Assembly (NCBI GenBank): GCA_009785545.1
Contig: WQWD01000020.1
Span: 1 to 15,516 of the forward strand
Direction of reading: 5' to 3'
DNA length: 15,516 nt
Origin: Treponema sp.
GTDB lineage: Bacteria > Spirochaetota > Spirochaetia > Treponematales > Breznakiellaceae
The position numbers and the translations under genes are program-made. Below, one piece after another: positions 6,526 through 14,495 of the stretch; the first letter of the stretch is position 1; each line of letters opens with the position of its first letter. Under the pieces are notes generated by a model. That model did no database searches. It worked only from the letters and a program-made list of their open reading frames with translations, and was not told where the DNA came from.

Positions 6526-8142
6526 TTGGAAAAATATTTGACGCTGTTTACAATCGGACCGGTTCAGAGCTTTATTGCAAAGGCGCGGAAGCTCCAGGAT
6601 CTATATGCGGGCAGTTTCCTGCTGTCTCATCTTTCAAAATCGACTATGCTCAAAGCGCGCGAAAAAGGGGCTGAGATACTTTTCCCAAATCTTGAGCAAG
6701 GATCTGCGCCGAACAGATTTTTAATGAAGATTGAATGCGAAGATAAAACCGCGCTCCGCAGTTTCTGCGCGAAACTTGAAAAATATGTTCGTTGCATTTG
6801 GGAAAATATCGCGAAAGACGTATTAAAGGCGGTACGTTTAGATTATTCGGAAGCTGTTGAGAAACAAATAACATCTATGTTACAGGTGTATTATGCTTCC
6901 GAGCCTTATAAAAATGGCGAAGAGTTCGGAGAAAGCTACGTCAAAACCATAGAACGCCTCGGTTCTGCGAAAATGCTGCGAAATTTCGAGCAGCTTGACG
7001 AAGGCTATGGGCGCAAGTGCGATTTAATGTACGAATATAACGCATTGTTTTACCGCGAGAAACGCAATTATCTTGCAGAAGAAGCTCAAATAGTGAACGA
7101 TGAAAACAGATATGAAAATAAACTTGACAAATACATACAAAACGGAGAAACTTTATCCGCTCCTGCGTTTGTCAAGCGCTGCCTGAAATTCGCGATACTC
7201 GAATTTAATGACAGTTTTCCGGCGATTGAAGATGTTTACGAAATGTACTACGACAGGAAATTCAACGCGGACGACGGCAGGCACGGCTATTACGCGGTGG
7301 TGATGTTCGATGGCGATGATATGGGTATGTGGTACTCTGAGCCGGATAAAGACAAAGGCGTAAAAAAAGAGCTGGTTGAAGAGTTTCAAACGTATCTAAG
7401 CAAAAAAATCAGCAATTTCGCCGCTGAAAAATCGCAGATAATTGTCGACTGGAAAAACCGGAAAAACGGTGTCGTAATCTATGCTGGCGGTGAAGATTTT
7501 CTCGGCGCACTAAATATAGAAAAAATGTTTTCGGCATTAAAAGAGCTTCGCGAAACTTTTGGGGAAATTGACATCAAAAAATACACCGACAAGAAGCTTA
7601 CATTCAGCGCGGGCGTAGTGCTGGCGCATGTTAAAACGCCGCTGTCTGAAGTTTTAAAGATGGCTCGGGAGGCTGAGAAAAAAGCGAAAGCGAACCCTGG
7701 CAAAGACGCATATTGCCTGACAATCGCAAAACGCAGCGGCGAAGTAACAGAATTTGTCAAGCCGTTTTATTATGATAAAGAATGCGGAAAATGCAGAAAA
7801 AGCACCCTCGTTGATCTTGACAGGCTTGTAGAAATAATTGTGGAGGAAAAATTATCTACAAAATTCATATATCAGCTTGGCATCGAATTAGAACGCATAG
7901 TAGAAACAGATGATATAAAAGAAATGTTTTTGATAGAAGCAAAAAGGATTATTCAAAATTCTGATTTTCTGAAAGAGGACAATGACAAGAAGAAAAAAGA
8001 AGAAAACGATAAGAGGAAAAAAGAAATCGTTGATGAAATCTGCAAAATATTTGAACAGATGATGGAAATATCAAGCATAAAAAATCTGCTGAGTTATTTA
8101 CGGGCTGTTGCGTTTATAGTGCGTGAAAGGGGAGTGGTGTGA
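6526..8142 (+). CDS. cas10: Cas10/Cmr2, large subunit and predicted cOA synthetase, HD-less
   Basis: A 538-aa Cmr2. It opens with KYLTLFTIGPVQSFIAKARK and LQDLYAGSFLLSHL, the standard start of the Cmr2 core, so the N-terminal HD DNase domain found in many Cas10 proteins is absent. Palm motifs are VMFDGDDMG (D262-D265) and YAGGEDFLG (G321-G322-E323-D324), in place of the usual GGDD; both acidic positions are kept, so cyclic oligoadenylate synthesis remains plausible. A CGKC pair (C420, C423) is left from a zinc knuckle. Residues about 485-505 are highly charged (KKKKEEND). It starts with TTG, three bases after cmr1, behind AGGAGGGTG. No ssDNase activity is expected from this protein. Confidence 0.92.
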   Translation: MEKYLTLFTIGPVQSFIAKARKLQDLYAGSFLLSHLSKSTMLKAREKGAEILFPNLEQGSAPNRFLMKIECEDKTALRSFCAKLEKYVRCIWENIAKDVLKAVRLDYSEAVEKQITSMLQVYYASEPYKNGEEFGESYVKTIERLGSAKMLRNFEQLDEGYGRKCDLMYEYNALFYREKRNYLAEEAQIVNDENRYENKLDKYIQNGETLSAPAFVKRCLKFAILEFNDSFPAIEDVYEMYYDRKFNADDGRHGYYAVVMFDGDDMGMWYSEPDKDKGVKKELVEEFQTYLSKKISNFAAEKSQIIVDWKNRKNGVVIYAGGEDFLGALNIEKMFSALKELRETFGEIDIKKYTDKKLTFSAGVVLAHVKTPLSEVLKMAREAEKKAKANPGKDAYCLTIAKRSGEVTEFVKPFYYDKECGKCRKSTLVDLDRLVEIIVEEKLSTKFIYQLGIELERIVETDDIKEMFLIEAKRIIQNSDFLKEDNDKKKKEENDKRKKEIVDEICKIFEQMMEISSIKNLLSYLRAVAFIVRERGVV

Positions 8143-9189
8143 ATGAAGATGGAAATAAATGCTCTTGATACGTTAACTTTTGGAGTTGGTAAGCCTTCCG
8201 TGTGGGGTGAGGATACGTTTGGAGCAGGAATGTTTCCGCCGTTTCCGTCAGTTATCCGCGGCGCGGCAAGAGCGGCTTGGCTTTATGAAAACGGTTCGTG
8301 TGAAATTGCGGACACGCATGACGACCCGACAAAAAATTATATTGTGAACGAGTACGCGGTATTATTTGACGGCAAACCGTATTTTCCTGTCCCCGCTGAT
8401 TATCTTTTAGGAAATTTGGGAGATTCAGACAATTCTAAGAAGACTCTTATTCCGTGCAAATTACAGGACAACGACGGCTTATCAAATGCCACTCACTGCC
8501 AGCTATGGGCAGATGCGTGCGGAAAAGTATTATCCGCAGAAGGGCAGTATATTCCGAAAGAAGAGCTGCAAAACTATCTGAACGGTGAAAAATTAACGGA
8601 GTTTGCTTCAGTTCCATTGTCTGATTATATAACGGATGAAAGCAAAATCGGCATTTTCAAAGACCGCAAGAGCGGAACAGTAAAAACAAGTATGCTTTAC
8701 CGTTCGCCGCTGACAAGGCTCGCGAACGCAGGAAAAACCGCTTCATTGGCGGTGGACATAAGCGGCATTGATAAAACTCCGGGATTAGTGCGTTTCGGCG
8801 GCGAAAATAAAGTAGCGGATTTCACCGCTTATAATCATGATATTTCCCCCAATTTACCCAAAAATGGCGCAATCGGCGAAGATGGCAGCTTTAAGCTTTA
8901 CATAGCAACCCCTGCTATTTTCAAAAGCGGCTGGCTGCTTGACCTGCCTGAGGCAGAATTGCTGACGGCGGCGGTATATGGTTACGATAATGTGGGCGGG
9001 TTTGATATGAAGCGTCAACGACCGAAGCCCATGCGCCGCGCAGTCAGAGCGGGAAGTGTGTACTATTATAAACTGAAAGACTCGGACGATTGCGGAAACC
9101 GCGAAAAAGTCTTAGCCTTGCATGGTACAAGTATCAGTGATTATTGCCGCGAGGACGGATTTGGAATATGTTATATCGGAAAAATATAA
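8143..9189 (+). CDS. cmr3: Type III-B effector subunit Cmr3 (RAMP)
   Basis: A 348-aa RAMP protein that with Cas10 binds the 5' handle of the crRNA at the base of the complex. The N-terminus LDTLTFGVGKP, then FPPFPSVIRGAARAAWL (about residues 31-47), is the Cmr3 pattern (LxFRxGxPF, then PPxPxTxxGAxRS). The C-terminal G-loop FDMKRQRPKPMRRAVRAGSV (about residues 287-306) is the strongest family marker. It starts directly after the cas10 stop (TGA then ATG) behind AAGGGGAGTGG, so it is translationally coupled. It appears full length. Confidence 0.9.
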   Translation: MKMEINALDTLTFGVGKPSVWGEDTFGAGMFPPFPSVIRGAARAAWLYENGSCEIADTHDDPTKNYIVNEYAVLFDGKPYFPVPADYLLGNLGDSDNSKKTLIPCKLQDNDGLSNATHCQLWADACGKVLSAEGQYIPKEELQNYLNGEKLTEFASVPLSDYITDESKIGIFKDRKSGTVKTSMLYRSPLTRLANAGKTASLAVDISGIDKTPGLVRFGGENKVADFTAYNHDISPNLPKNGAIGEDGSFKLYIATPAIFKSGWLLDLPEAELLTAAVYGYDNVGGFDMKRQRPKPMRRAVRAGSVYYYKLKDSDDCGNREKVLALHGTSISDYCREDGFGICYIGKI

Positions 9190-9212
9190 AAGGAGAAAGG
9201 AAATTCGAAATT

Positions 9213-10145
9213 ATGTATAAAAATGTCAAACCTATTTTTTTCAAGGCAGTCTCGGGAATCCATGCCGGAACAGGGTCGGACCTTGGATTAGTGGATTTGC
9301 CAATTCAGCGCGAACGCCATTCAGGTCTGCCGAAGATTGAGTCAAGCGGCGTAAAAGGCTGTATACGCGACGAATTTGAGCAGATAGAAAAATCAGATCC
9401 GGAAACTCTGCCGGGAGATTTCATAGACATCGCTTTCGGACCGGATAACATCGGCGACAAACATTCGGGAAGTATTGCTTTTACTGACGCACGGCTTTTA
9501 TTATTCCCTGTCCGCTCTGCAAAAGGCGTATTCGCGTATGCTACGTGTCCGTATATACTAAATAGGCTGAAAGAAGATTTCGCGCTTGCGGGAATTGATA
9601 TAGATAGTATAGATAGTTGCGCTGGGATTGATAATATTGACAATAATGCGTTAGTATCAAGCAATAAACTGATTATTTCAAATGGCAAGGTTATATTGGA
9701 AGAATATACAATAGAGGCGGAAGAAAACGATTTCGCTGTTAAGCTCGCTGAAAAGGTCGCCATTTGGCTGAAACTGGATATTTCGGATTACATTAAAAAT
9801 AATCTGATAATCCTTTCAGATAATGATTTCAAAGACTTCGCGCAGAATAATACTGAAATAATAACCCGTACCAGAATTAACAATGATACGGGCACAGTTG
9901 TGAAGGGAGGCTTATTTACTGAGGAATTGCTTCCGTCTGAAACTGTTATGTATTCTCTTGTTATGACTTCTAAGATTTTTATCGACGAAGAATCAAAAAA
10001 AACATCCGAGACGCTCAAAAAGGCGGGTTCTGATGACGGAAAGTATCTGCTTGATACCATATCAAAAAATATGCCGAAATATATTCAAATCGGCGGAAAC
10101 GCAACAATCGGCAAGGGACTTTGCCGCGTGAGTATGGGGGTGTAG
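9213..10145 (+). CDS. cmr4: Type III-B backbone subunit Cmr4 (RAMP, target-RNA nuclease)
   Basis: A 310-aa RAMP of the Cas7 class, present in several copies along the crRNA; it cuts target RNA at 6-nt intervals. The N-terminus FFKAVSGIHAGTG and LVDLPIQRERHSGLPKIESS, then GVKGCIRDEF, is the diagnostic Cmr4 block, and Asp28 in VDLPIQRE is the expected catalytic residue. GGNATIGKGLCRV near the C-terminus is the G-loop. An in-frame ATG-like start exists further upstream (9144), but the ATG at 9213 fits the conserved N-terminus and follows AAAGGAAATTC, so I use it. Confidence 0.92.
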   Translation: MYKNVKPIFFKAVSGIHAGTGSDLGLVDLPIQRERHSGLPKIESSGVKGCIRDEFEQIEKSDPETLPGDFIDIAFGPDNIGDKHSGSIAFTDARLLLFPVRSAKGVFAYATCPYILNRLKEDFALAGIDIDSIDSCAGIDNIDNNALVSSNKLIISNGKVILEEYTIEAEENDFAVKLAEKVAIWLKLDISDYIKNNLIILSDNDFKDFAQNNTEIITRTRINNDTGTVVKGGLFTEELLPSETVMYSLVMTSKIFIDEESKKTSETLKKAGSDDGKYLLDTISKNMPKYIQIGGNATIGKGLCRVSMGV

Positions 10146-10150
10146 GTATT

Positions 10151-10531
10151 GTGAGACAATCTATTATAGAAAGCGGACGCGCGGAATTTGCGTTGAAAGC
10201 GGTAAAAGCCGTGAAAGATATGAAAAATGCAAAAGAATATAAATCATATGCAAGAAAATTCCCGTCGTTGATTCTGACAAACGGGCTTGCGGCTGCTATT
10301 GCATTTGCGATTGACAAAGGCGGCGCGTATACGCTGCTTTATAATAATATCTCGGACTGGTTGAAGGAAAGAAGCTTTTTCAGCGAAGAAACCCTTGAAG
10401 AAGGGAAACTCTTGAAATATGTATGCTCTCTTAATTCGGATGAATACCGCGTCGCTATGAACGAGGTATTAGCCTTGTTTGAATGGCTCAGACGTTTCGC
10501 AAGCGGATTAATTGAGGGGGAAGCGGAATGA
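10151..10531 (+). CDS. cmr5: Type III-B small subunit Cmr5
   Basis: A 126-aa, mostly helical, lysine- and alanine-rich protein, the size and composition of Cmr5, which forms the belly filament that holds the target RNA. FALKAVKAVKDMKNAKEYKSYARKFPSLI and GLAAAIAFAI (written here as family pieces FPSLI, NGLAAA) match the Cmr5 pattern in which ARKLPSMI-like and NGLGQALAF-like segments alternate. The GTG at 10151 follows GGGGGTGTAGG, five bases after the cmr4 stop. An earlier in-frame ATG lies inside cmr4 and is less likely. The last codons overlap cmr6 by ATGA. Confidence 0.88.
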   Translation: MRQSIIESGRAEFALKAVKAVKDMKNAKEYKSYARKFPSLILTNGLAAAIAFAIDKGGAYTLLYNNISDWLKERSFFSEETLEEGKLLKYVCSLNSDEYRVAMNEVLALFEWLRRFASGLIEGEAE

Positions 10532-11637
10532 GGGGTAAAATTAAGTCGCTGAAAAAAGGCTTCGGATTTATTGAAAAATGCGTCGCTCATTCAAATGATA
10601 TTTTTTTTCATTTCAGTGAATTTAAAGGGAATGCTTCATCGCTTAGGGAAGGTGACGTTGTGACTTTTGATTTGGAACCGTCTAAAAAAGGAATGAATGC
10701 AATCAATATCCGCTTAGAAAGTTCGGTTTCGACTGTGGCAATTCCGAAATCGCTGGGCTCACACGAGCGAGCAGCTGCTATCCATTGGGATCGGGAAGTA
10801 AATTCGGATACCGCGTATTATCTGCCCAAAGACACATCTGTTTTGATATCCAGCGCAAAAATAAACAACATAGAAAATGTGGCACTGAAAACACAAAAAT
10901 ACATTCGCCGTTATGCGGATGCAAAAAATTTCAAAGTTGATGCCGAAGAAAAATATTCTCCTGCAGAAATTGACGTGTTATCTTACCTTGTAAAATCGCA
11001 GTATGATATTCTTGAGAGATATAGCTATAATCATTGTGTGACTGCGGAACTCGGTTCGCGCATGGTGGTGGGCTTAGGCGGCGCAAGTGTTTTTGAAACA
11101 GGCATAACTTTGCATCATGTTTATGGCTTCCCATACATTCCGGGGTCGTCGCTCAAAGGTTGCCTGCGAAGTTATATTATACGCGATTTCTTCGCTTTGA
11201 GCGAAGATGAGAATCAGGATAATCTTAATAAGCCTGAAAAGGAGAAACTTACAAGCGAAAAAAAAGCACTTGCCGACTGTGATTTTAAAAAGGCTTTCGG
11301 CACGCAAGATAATGCAGGAGAGATTATTTTTCTTGACGCATATCCGAAGAAATGCGAAAAACTTGAGTTGGAGATTATGAACCCGCATTACGGTGACTAT
11401 TATTCCGGGAAAACCGCCGCTCCGACAGATAACCAGAAACCCAACCCGATTAAGTTTTATGCCGTTCCTGAAAAAACAGAGTTCATATTTAGGTTGGCAT
11501 CTAATAGGCAAAACTTAAAACAGTTGGCGATTTGCGGGAAATCACTACCCGATTTATTATCTAAGATGCTTTGCGAAATAGGTATAGGCGCGAAAACATC
11601 AGCCGGGTACGGTTGGTTTAACAGCGGGGATTTATAA
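10528..11637 (+). CDS. cmr6: Type III-B subunit Cmr6 with an N-terminal cold-shock domain
   Basis: A 369-aa protein longer than ordinary Cmr6 (roughly 230-300 aa). Residues 1-62 form a cold-shock/OB domain: GKIKSLKKGFGFIE (RNP1, KGFGFI at 10-15), NDIFFHFSEF (RNP2, 23-32), then LREGDVVTFDL and a final strand INIRL. The Cmr6 core follows from about residue 90, with the diagnostic RMVVGLGGASVFETGITLHH and YGFPYIPGSSLKGCLRSY at about 177-217, and the G-loop GIGAKTSAGYGWF at the C-terminus. Cmr6 sits near the crRNA 3' end, so the added domain could bind exposed crRNA or target RNA; that is inference. It starts by ATGA overlap with cmr5. Confidence 0.9.
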   Translation: MRGKIKSLKKGFGFIEKCVAHSNDIFFHFSEFKGNASSLREGDVVTFDLEPSKKGMNAINIRLESSVSTVAIPKSLGSHERAAAIHWDREVNSDTAYYLPKDTSVLISSAKINNIENVALKTQKYIRRYADAKNFKVDAEEKYSPAEIDVLSYLVKSQYDILERYSYNHCVTAELGSRMVVGLGGASVFETGITLHHVYGFPYIPGSSLKGCLRSYIIRDFFALSEDENQDNLNKPEKEKLTSEKKALADCDFKKAFGTQDNAGEIIFLDAYPKKCEKLELEIMNPHYGDYYSGKTAAPTDNQKPNPIKFYAVPEKTEFIFRLASNRQNLKQLAICGKSLPDLLSKMLCEIGIGAKTSAGYGWFNSGDL

Positions 11638-11638
11638 A

Positions 11639-12745
11639 ATGGCTAAGGTATTAATAGCATCAATTGGCTCTGGAAATCCCAAAGCAGAACGGCATGCTTA
11701 CAGACCCGCTGTTTATTATAGTGCTGATATACCGAATGAAAATTTTTATGAAACACCTCTTGTTGCTGCGGCATTAAAAAAGATGTACGGCATAGACGAA
11801 GTTATTTTTGTTGGCACGTCTGGCAGTTCTTGGGGTCCACTGTATGATTATATCTATTCAGATAACAACATAGACAACAATTACTTCCCGATATCCGGAA
11901 TATCTGGAGAATATGACTTGGAATACAATATAAAACTGGAGGAAAACTTCAATAAAAGCTCGGCTATTAAAACGCGGCTTTCGGTTGACCAAACAAAAAA
12001 AGATCTTGTCAAGTTAAAAGAAACTATGGGGGATTTCTGCCGCGATATAGTTGTGCTCGAATATGGAGCAACTCCGGAAGAGCAACTTAAAAATCTTACA
12101 ATCCTGAATAAACTTGCCGAGATGCTTAAAGACGGCGACATCGTTTATTTCGATATCAGCCACGCATTTAGGTCTCTGCCGTTTTATGAATTGTTGACGA
12201 TTAACCTCGCAAAAAGCATTCTGCAGCGCAGTATAAGTATTGAGATGGTTTCTTACGCTATGCTTGAAGCGAGCAGTCTTTACGGAGGCAAAACGCCTGT
12301 TGTCGACATGACCCAGCTTATAGAGTTGCTTGACTGGACAAGAGCTGTTGACGAATATAACCGCAATGGAAGGTTTGATTTACTTCTTAAATTATATAAA
12401 AGCGATAATAAAATAGGACAACATATCAAAAATCAAATGTCAAGGCAAGCGAGCATAGCGTTTAATAAACTTGTAGAAACAATGTCCTCTGACAATAATG
12501 CAGGTGATTTTAAAGGAATGGTTGATTCGCCCGTTGCTGCGCTCGAAAATCCAAACAAGGTTCTTGAACATCCGACACTTATTTACCTCATTTTGTTGGC
12601 AATACCATACGCGGCGCACTGGGACAATCTTTGTATGATAATTTTCGCGATGCGTACAGCGGAGTTTTTAAAATCGAAAACAGCGTGTCCGTTCCAAACC
12701 CGTTTGTTATTTCGGCGACATTACGCATTATCTTCCGTATATTGA
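11639..12745 (+). CDS. CARF protein of the Csx1/Csx2 (TM1812-like) class, C-terminus truncated
   Basis: A 368-aa frame. Residues 1-240 form a CARF domain: KVLIASIGSGN, a Rossmann strand EVIFVGTSGSSW, then YFDISHAFRSLPFYELL (about 170-186, the DxTHGFRSxP motif) and PVVDMTQLIELLDW. CARF domains bind cyclic oligoadenylates made by Cas10. A helical linker follows (GRFDLLLKLYKS, then QASIAFNKLVETM). The family normally ends in a HEPN RNase with an RxxxxH motif; I see none. From about codon 300 the frame overlaps DNA that in the +1 frame reads as Cas6, so the last 60 or so residues are out-of-frame translation. It starts one base after the cmr6 stop. It is likely a sensor or ring nuclease without RNase activity, or is inactive. 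Confidence 0.75.
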   Translation: MAKVLIASIGSGNPKAERHAYRPAVYYSADIPNENFYETPLVAAALKKMYGIDEVIFVGTSGSSWGPLYDYIYSDNNIDNNYFPISGISGEYDLEYNIKLEENFNKSSAIKTRLSVDQTKKDLVKLKETMGDFCRDIVVLEYGATPEEQLKNLTILNKLAEMLKDGDIVYFDISHAFRSLPFYELLTINLAKSILQRSISIEMVSYAMLEASSLYGGKTPVVDMTQLIELLDWTRAVDEYNRNGRFDLLLKLYKSDNKIGQHIKNQMSRQASIAFNKLVETMSSDNNAGDFKGMVDSPVAALENPNKVLEHPTLIYLILLAIPYAAHWDNLCMIIFAMRTAEFLKSKTACPFQTRLLFRRHYALSSVY

Positions 12746-12816
12746 CCTTTGGCAGCCAACTCTATATAGGGGAAAAAACTACCCGCTCATGCGGGGAATA
12801 CAATTTTGAAATATGA
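12568..12816 (+). pseudogene. cas6: Decayed cas6 (crRNA-processing endoribonuclease) fragment
   Basis: In the frame after the TGA at 12565-12567 the DNA encodes DTYLPHFVGNTIRGALGQSL, then YSGVFKIENSVSVPNPFVIS. This follows the order of conserved blocks in the Cas6 family of Firmicutes: LPxFKGSTLRGAFGxAL, a CxYxxxFE segment, then PxPFVI. A short FRILTFGSQ may be the remains of the xLTLFGSA block, and the final CGEYNFEI may be the end of the C-terminal G-rich loop. About 83 codons remain of roughly 250, with internal deletions; the usual cysteines and catalytic parts are gone. A parallel frame (12711-12809) is also open, so small frameshifts cannot be excluded. The fragment overlaps the 3' end of the csx gene in a different frame. 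Confidence 0.6.
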
Positions 12817-12834
12817 AAGGCGCAAATTAATCTT

Positions 12835-13539
12835 ATGAGCAAAACAAAAACATTTATATCGATAATCCCTTTCCAAGCGCATGACAAAAACGGAAACAAA
12901 GAAAAGGACTCTTTAAAATCTGCGGTCTATCCGGCGAAAGGTAATAGTAAGCTTGAATATGGAGCGACGCGATTTCCGATAATCCCCGTGATTAACGGTT
13001 ATGCGGAAAAAGGTGATAAAATCCGCGTTATTGCCATACTTACAGACGGCGATAATTTTAATTACAATTATGAAACTTATTTTAAAACTGAGATAAGTGA
13101 TATTATCAAAGCAAAAGAGCTTATCCTTAATGAGAATAAAATCGAAATCATACGTACTGCCGACAGCGAAGACACCGAAACACAATTAAAATTATTTCTT
13201 GATATTATTATCTCAATTAGCGATCATCAAGATATTTATGCGTGTATAACTTATGGAACTAAGCCAACGCCAATTATAGAATCAATGGCATTAAATTATG
13301 CCTATAAAATTAAAAAAGATGTTTCTGTTGGTTGCATTGTTTACGGGCGCTACGTCAACGATAATCCTACGCTGACTGTGGAAGAAAACGCGAAAAATAA
13401 AGAGAATAACGGAATTTACGATACTACATCGCTATTTTATTTGGATTCAATCGTAAATAAACTTGCGGACATGAAAGTACCGAATCCTGAAAAGGCAATC
13501 CGTGCGATGCTGGGGATAGGAGATAATAATGAACACTAA
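12835..13539 (+). CDS. CARF-like protein, candidate cOA sensor
   Basis: A 234-aa protein that I do not recognise by name. It has a Rossmann-like alternation: FISIIPFQ at the N-terminus, FPIIPVINGYAEKGDKIRVIAIL, then IYACITYGTKPTPIIES followed by SVGCIVYGRY. The ITYGTKP segment after a long amphipathic helix resembles the DxTGGTKP-type ligand loop of CARF proteins, and size matches a CARF domain with no attached effector. The C-terminal 50 residues (YDTTSLFYLDSIVNKLADM) are probably helical. It is 18 bases after the cas6 relic and overlaps the next gene by 11 bases, so the two are translationally coupled and probably act together. It may be a stand-alone sensor or a ring nuclease. Confidence 0.6.
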   Translation: MSKTKTFISIIPFQAHDKNGNKEKDSLKSAVYPAKGNSKLEYGATRFPIIPVINGYAEKGDKIRVIAILTDGDNFNYNYETYFKTEISDIIKAKELILNENKIEIIRTADSEDTETQLKLFLDIIISISDHQDIYACITYGTKPTPIIESMALNYAYKIKKDVSVGCIVYGRYVNDNPTLTVEENAKNKENNGIYDTTSLFYLDSIVNKLADMKVPNPEKAIRAMLGIGDNNEH

Positions 13540-14425
13540 TAATAAAATCCAAGCATTAGCGGAGGAACTCATTTCTCTTGATTTATATAAGGATTCTTCC
13601 CATATACAGACGATACAACATCGAATATGGCTTGAGATGTACAGTCAGATTAAAGATACGAACAGAATGCATAACGGGAGCGAAGTAATTAGTATTCCGC
13701 TTCTCGGAACTTCTGAAATCTGGACATATGACTTGTGGATTCAGGTACTGACCGAATGTTGCGGATATAACGAAAAAAAGAACTGCTGGAGATACAAATC
13801 TACATTGCCCGATGGCAGGAAAGCTGCTTCATTTGTAACTTGGTTTAAGCATATTATGAAGTGGCGAATTAAAAATCCAACTATAAATATAGACAGCTTT
13901 GATGATTATCCAATAGCGAACGAAGAAAAAGAGACAGCAATCGGCGATCAATACGCTTTTGATGAATATATTGAGAATGAAACAACAGACAGCGAAAAAG
14001 AAAGAGCAGATGACCGTTATATAGCAATTGTTTCTGTTCTGTCTGAAAATAAGAAAAAAGTTATCCACGAAGGGAAAAAGGCTCAGGATAGGCATATGTA
14101 CTTTGAGTCGTTTTTTACATTTGATATTACAAAAGCAATTAAAGACAAAAAGGTTGAAGAAATAGATGTCGAAAAACATAACGATACTTTGTTTCCCTTA
14201 ATACAAATTATATTATTAGAATATTTAATGTGCGGGTTATTCAAGAGAATGGCTGATATATGCAAAAACAAGTTAAAATCGAATAACTGGCTTACGCGCC
14301 AGCAAACAATAGTTGAATGTTATGAAGTTACACGCCAAACTGTAGCGAGATATGAAAATGGTTATGAAGCAAACGGAACAAAGATTCTAGGTTACGATGA
14401 TTTTATAAAGGCTATTGTATATTAA
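13529..14425 (+). CDS. Sigma-factor-like/HTH protein paired with the CARF-like protein
   Basis: A 298-aa protein, family not named with certainty. The middle (about residues 95-130) reads SFVTWFKHIMKWRIKN, then IDSFDDYPIANEEKETAIGD, which resembles the region-2 end of sigma-70-like proteins (GSFxxYLxxxLxxRIxD) followed by the acidic SLDEPIxEEETxLGD-type linker. The C-terminus has NWLTRQQTIVECYEVTRQTVARYENG (pieces LTRQQ, TRQTVARYE), a helix-turn-helix like sigma region 4 or XRE. The central RHMYFESFFTFDITKAIK resembles proteins of Firmicute mobile elements that I associate with this architecture. It overlaps the CARF-like gene by 11 bases behind GGAG. Alternatives: an ordinary HTH repressor. 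It is the last gene before the terminator. Confidence 0.5.
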   Translation: MNTNNKIQALAEELISLDLYKDSSHIQTIQHRIWLEMYSQIKDTNRMHNGSEVISIPLLGTSEIWTYDLWIQVLTECCGYNEKKNCWRYKSTLPDGRKAASFVTWFKHIMKWRIKNPTINIDSFDDYPIANEEKETAIGDQYAFDEYIENETTDSEKERADDRYIAIVSVLSENKKKVIHEGKKAQDRHMYFESFFTFDITKAIKDKKVEEIDVEKHNDTLFPLIQIILLEYLMCGLFKRMADICKNKLKSNNWLTRQQTIVECYEVTRQTVARYENGYEANGTKILGYDDFIKAIVY

Positions 14426-14442
14426 AAATACAGCAAACACAA

Positions 14443-14486
14443 AATCCCTGAATGTGTCATAAAACACACTTTCAGGGATTTTTTCG
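14443..14486. terminator. Bidirectional terminator between the cas operon and the array
   Basis: AATCCCTGAA (14443-14452) pairs with TTCAGGGATT (14471-14480), extended by a GTGT/ACAC inner stem after one mismatch, with a T tract after it and an A tract before it. It closes the rightward cas transcript and the leftward array transcript. Confidence 0.85.
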
Positions 14487-14495
14487 TTTTGCTTT

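Noticed and set aside
9144..9212. Longer start for cmr4 at 9144
   Set aside because: It lies inside cmr3 and lacks a ribosome binding site; the ATG at 9213 gives the conserved Cmr4 N-terminus.
10121..10150. Longer start for cmr5 at 10121
   Set aside because: It is inside cmr4; the GTG at 10151 has a better ribosome binding site and fits the family length.
12631..12816. Separate small gene starting at the TTG at 12631
   Set aside because: No ribosome binding site; the frame is the continuing part of the cas6 relic, whose similarity begins upstream.
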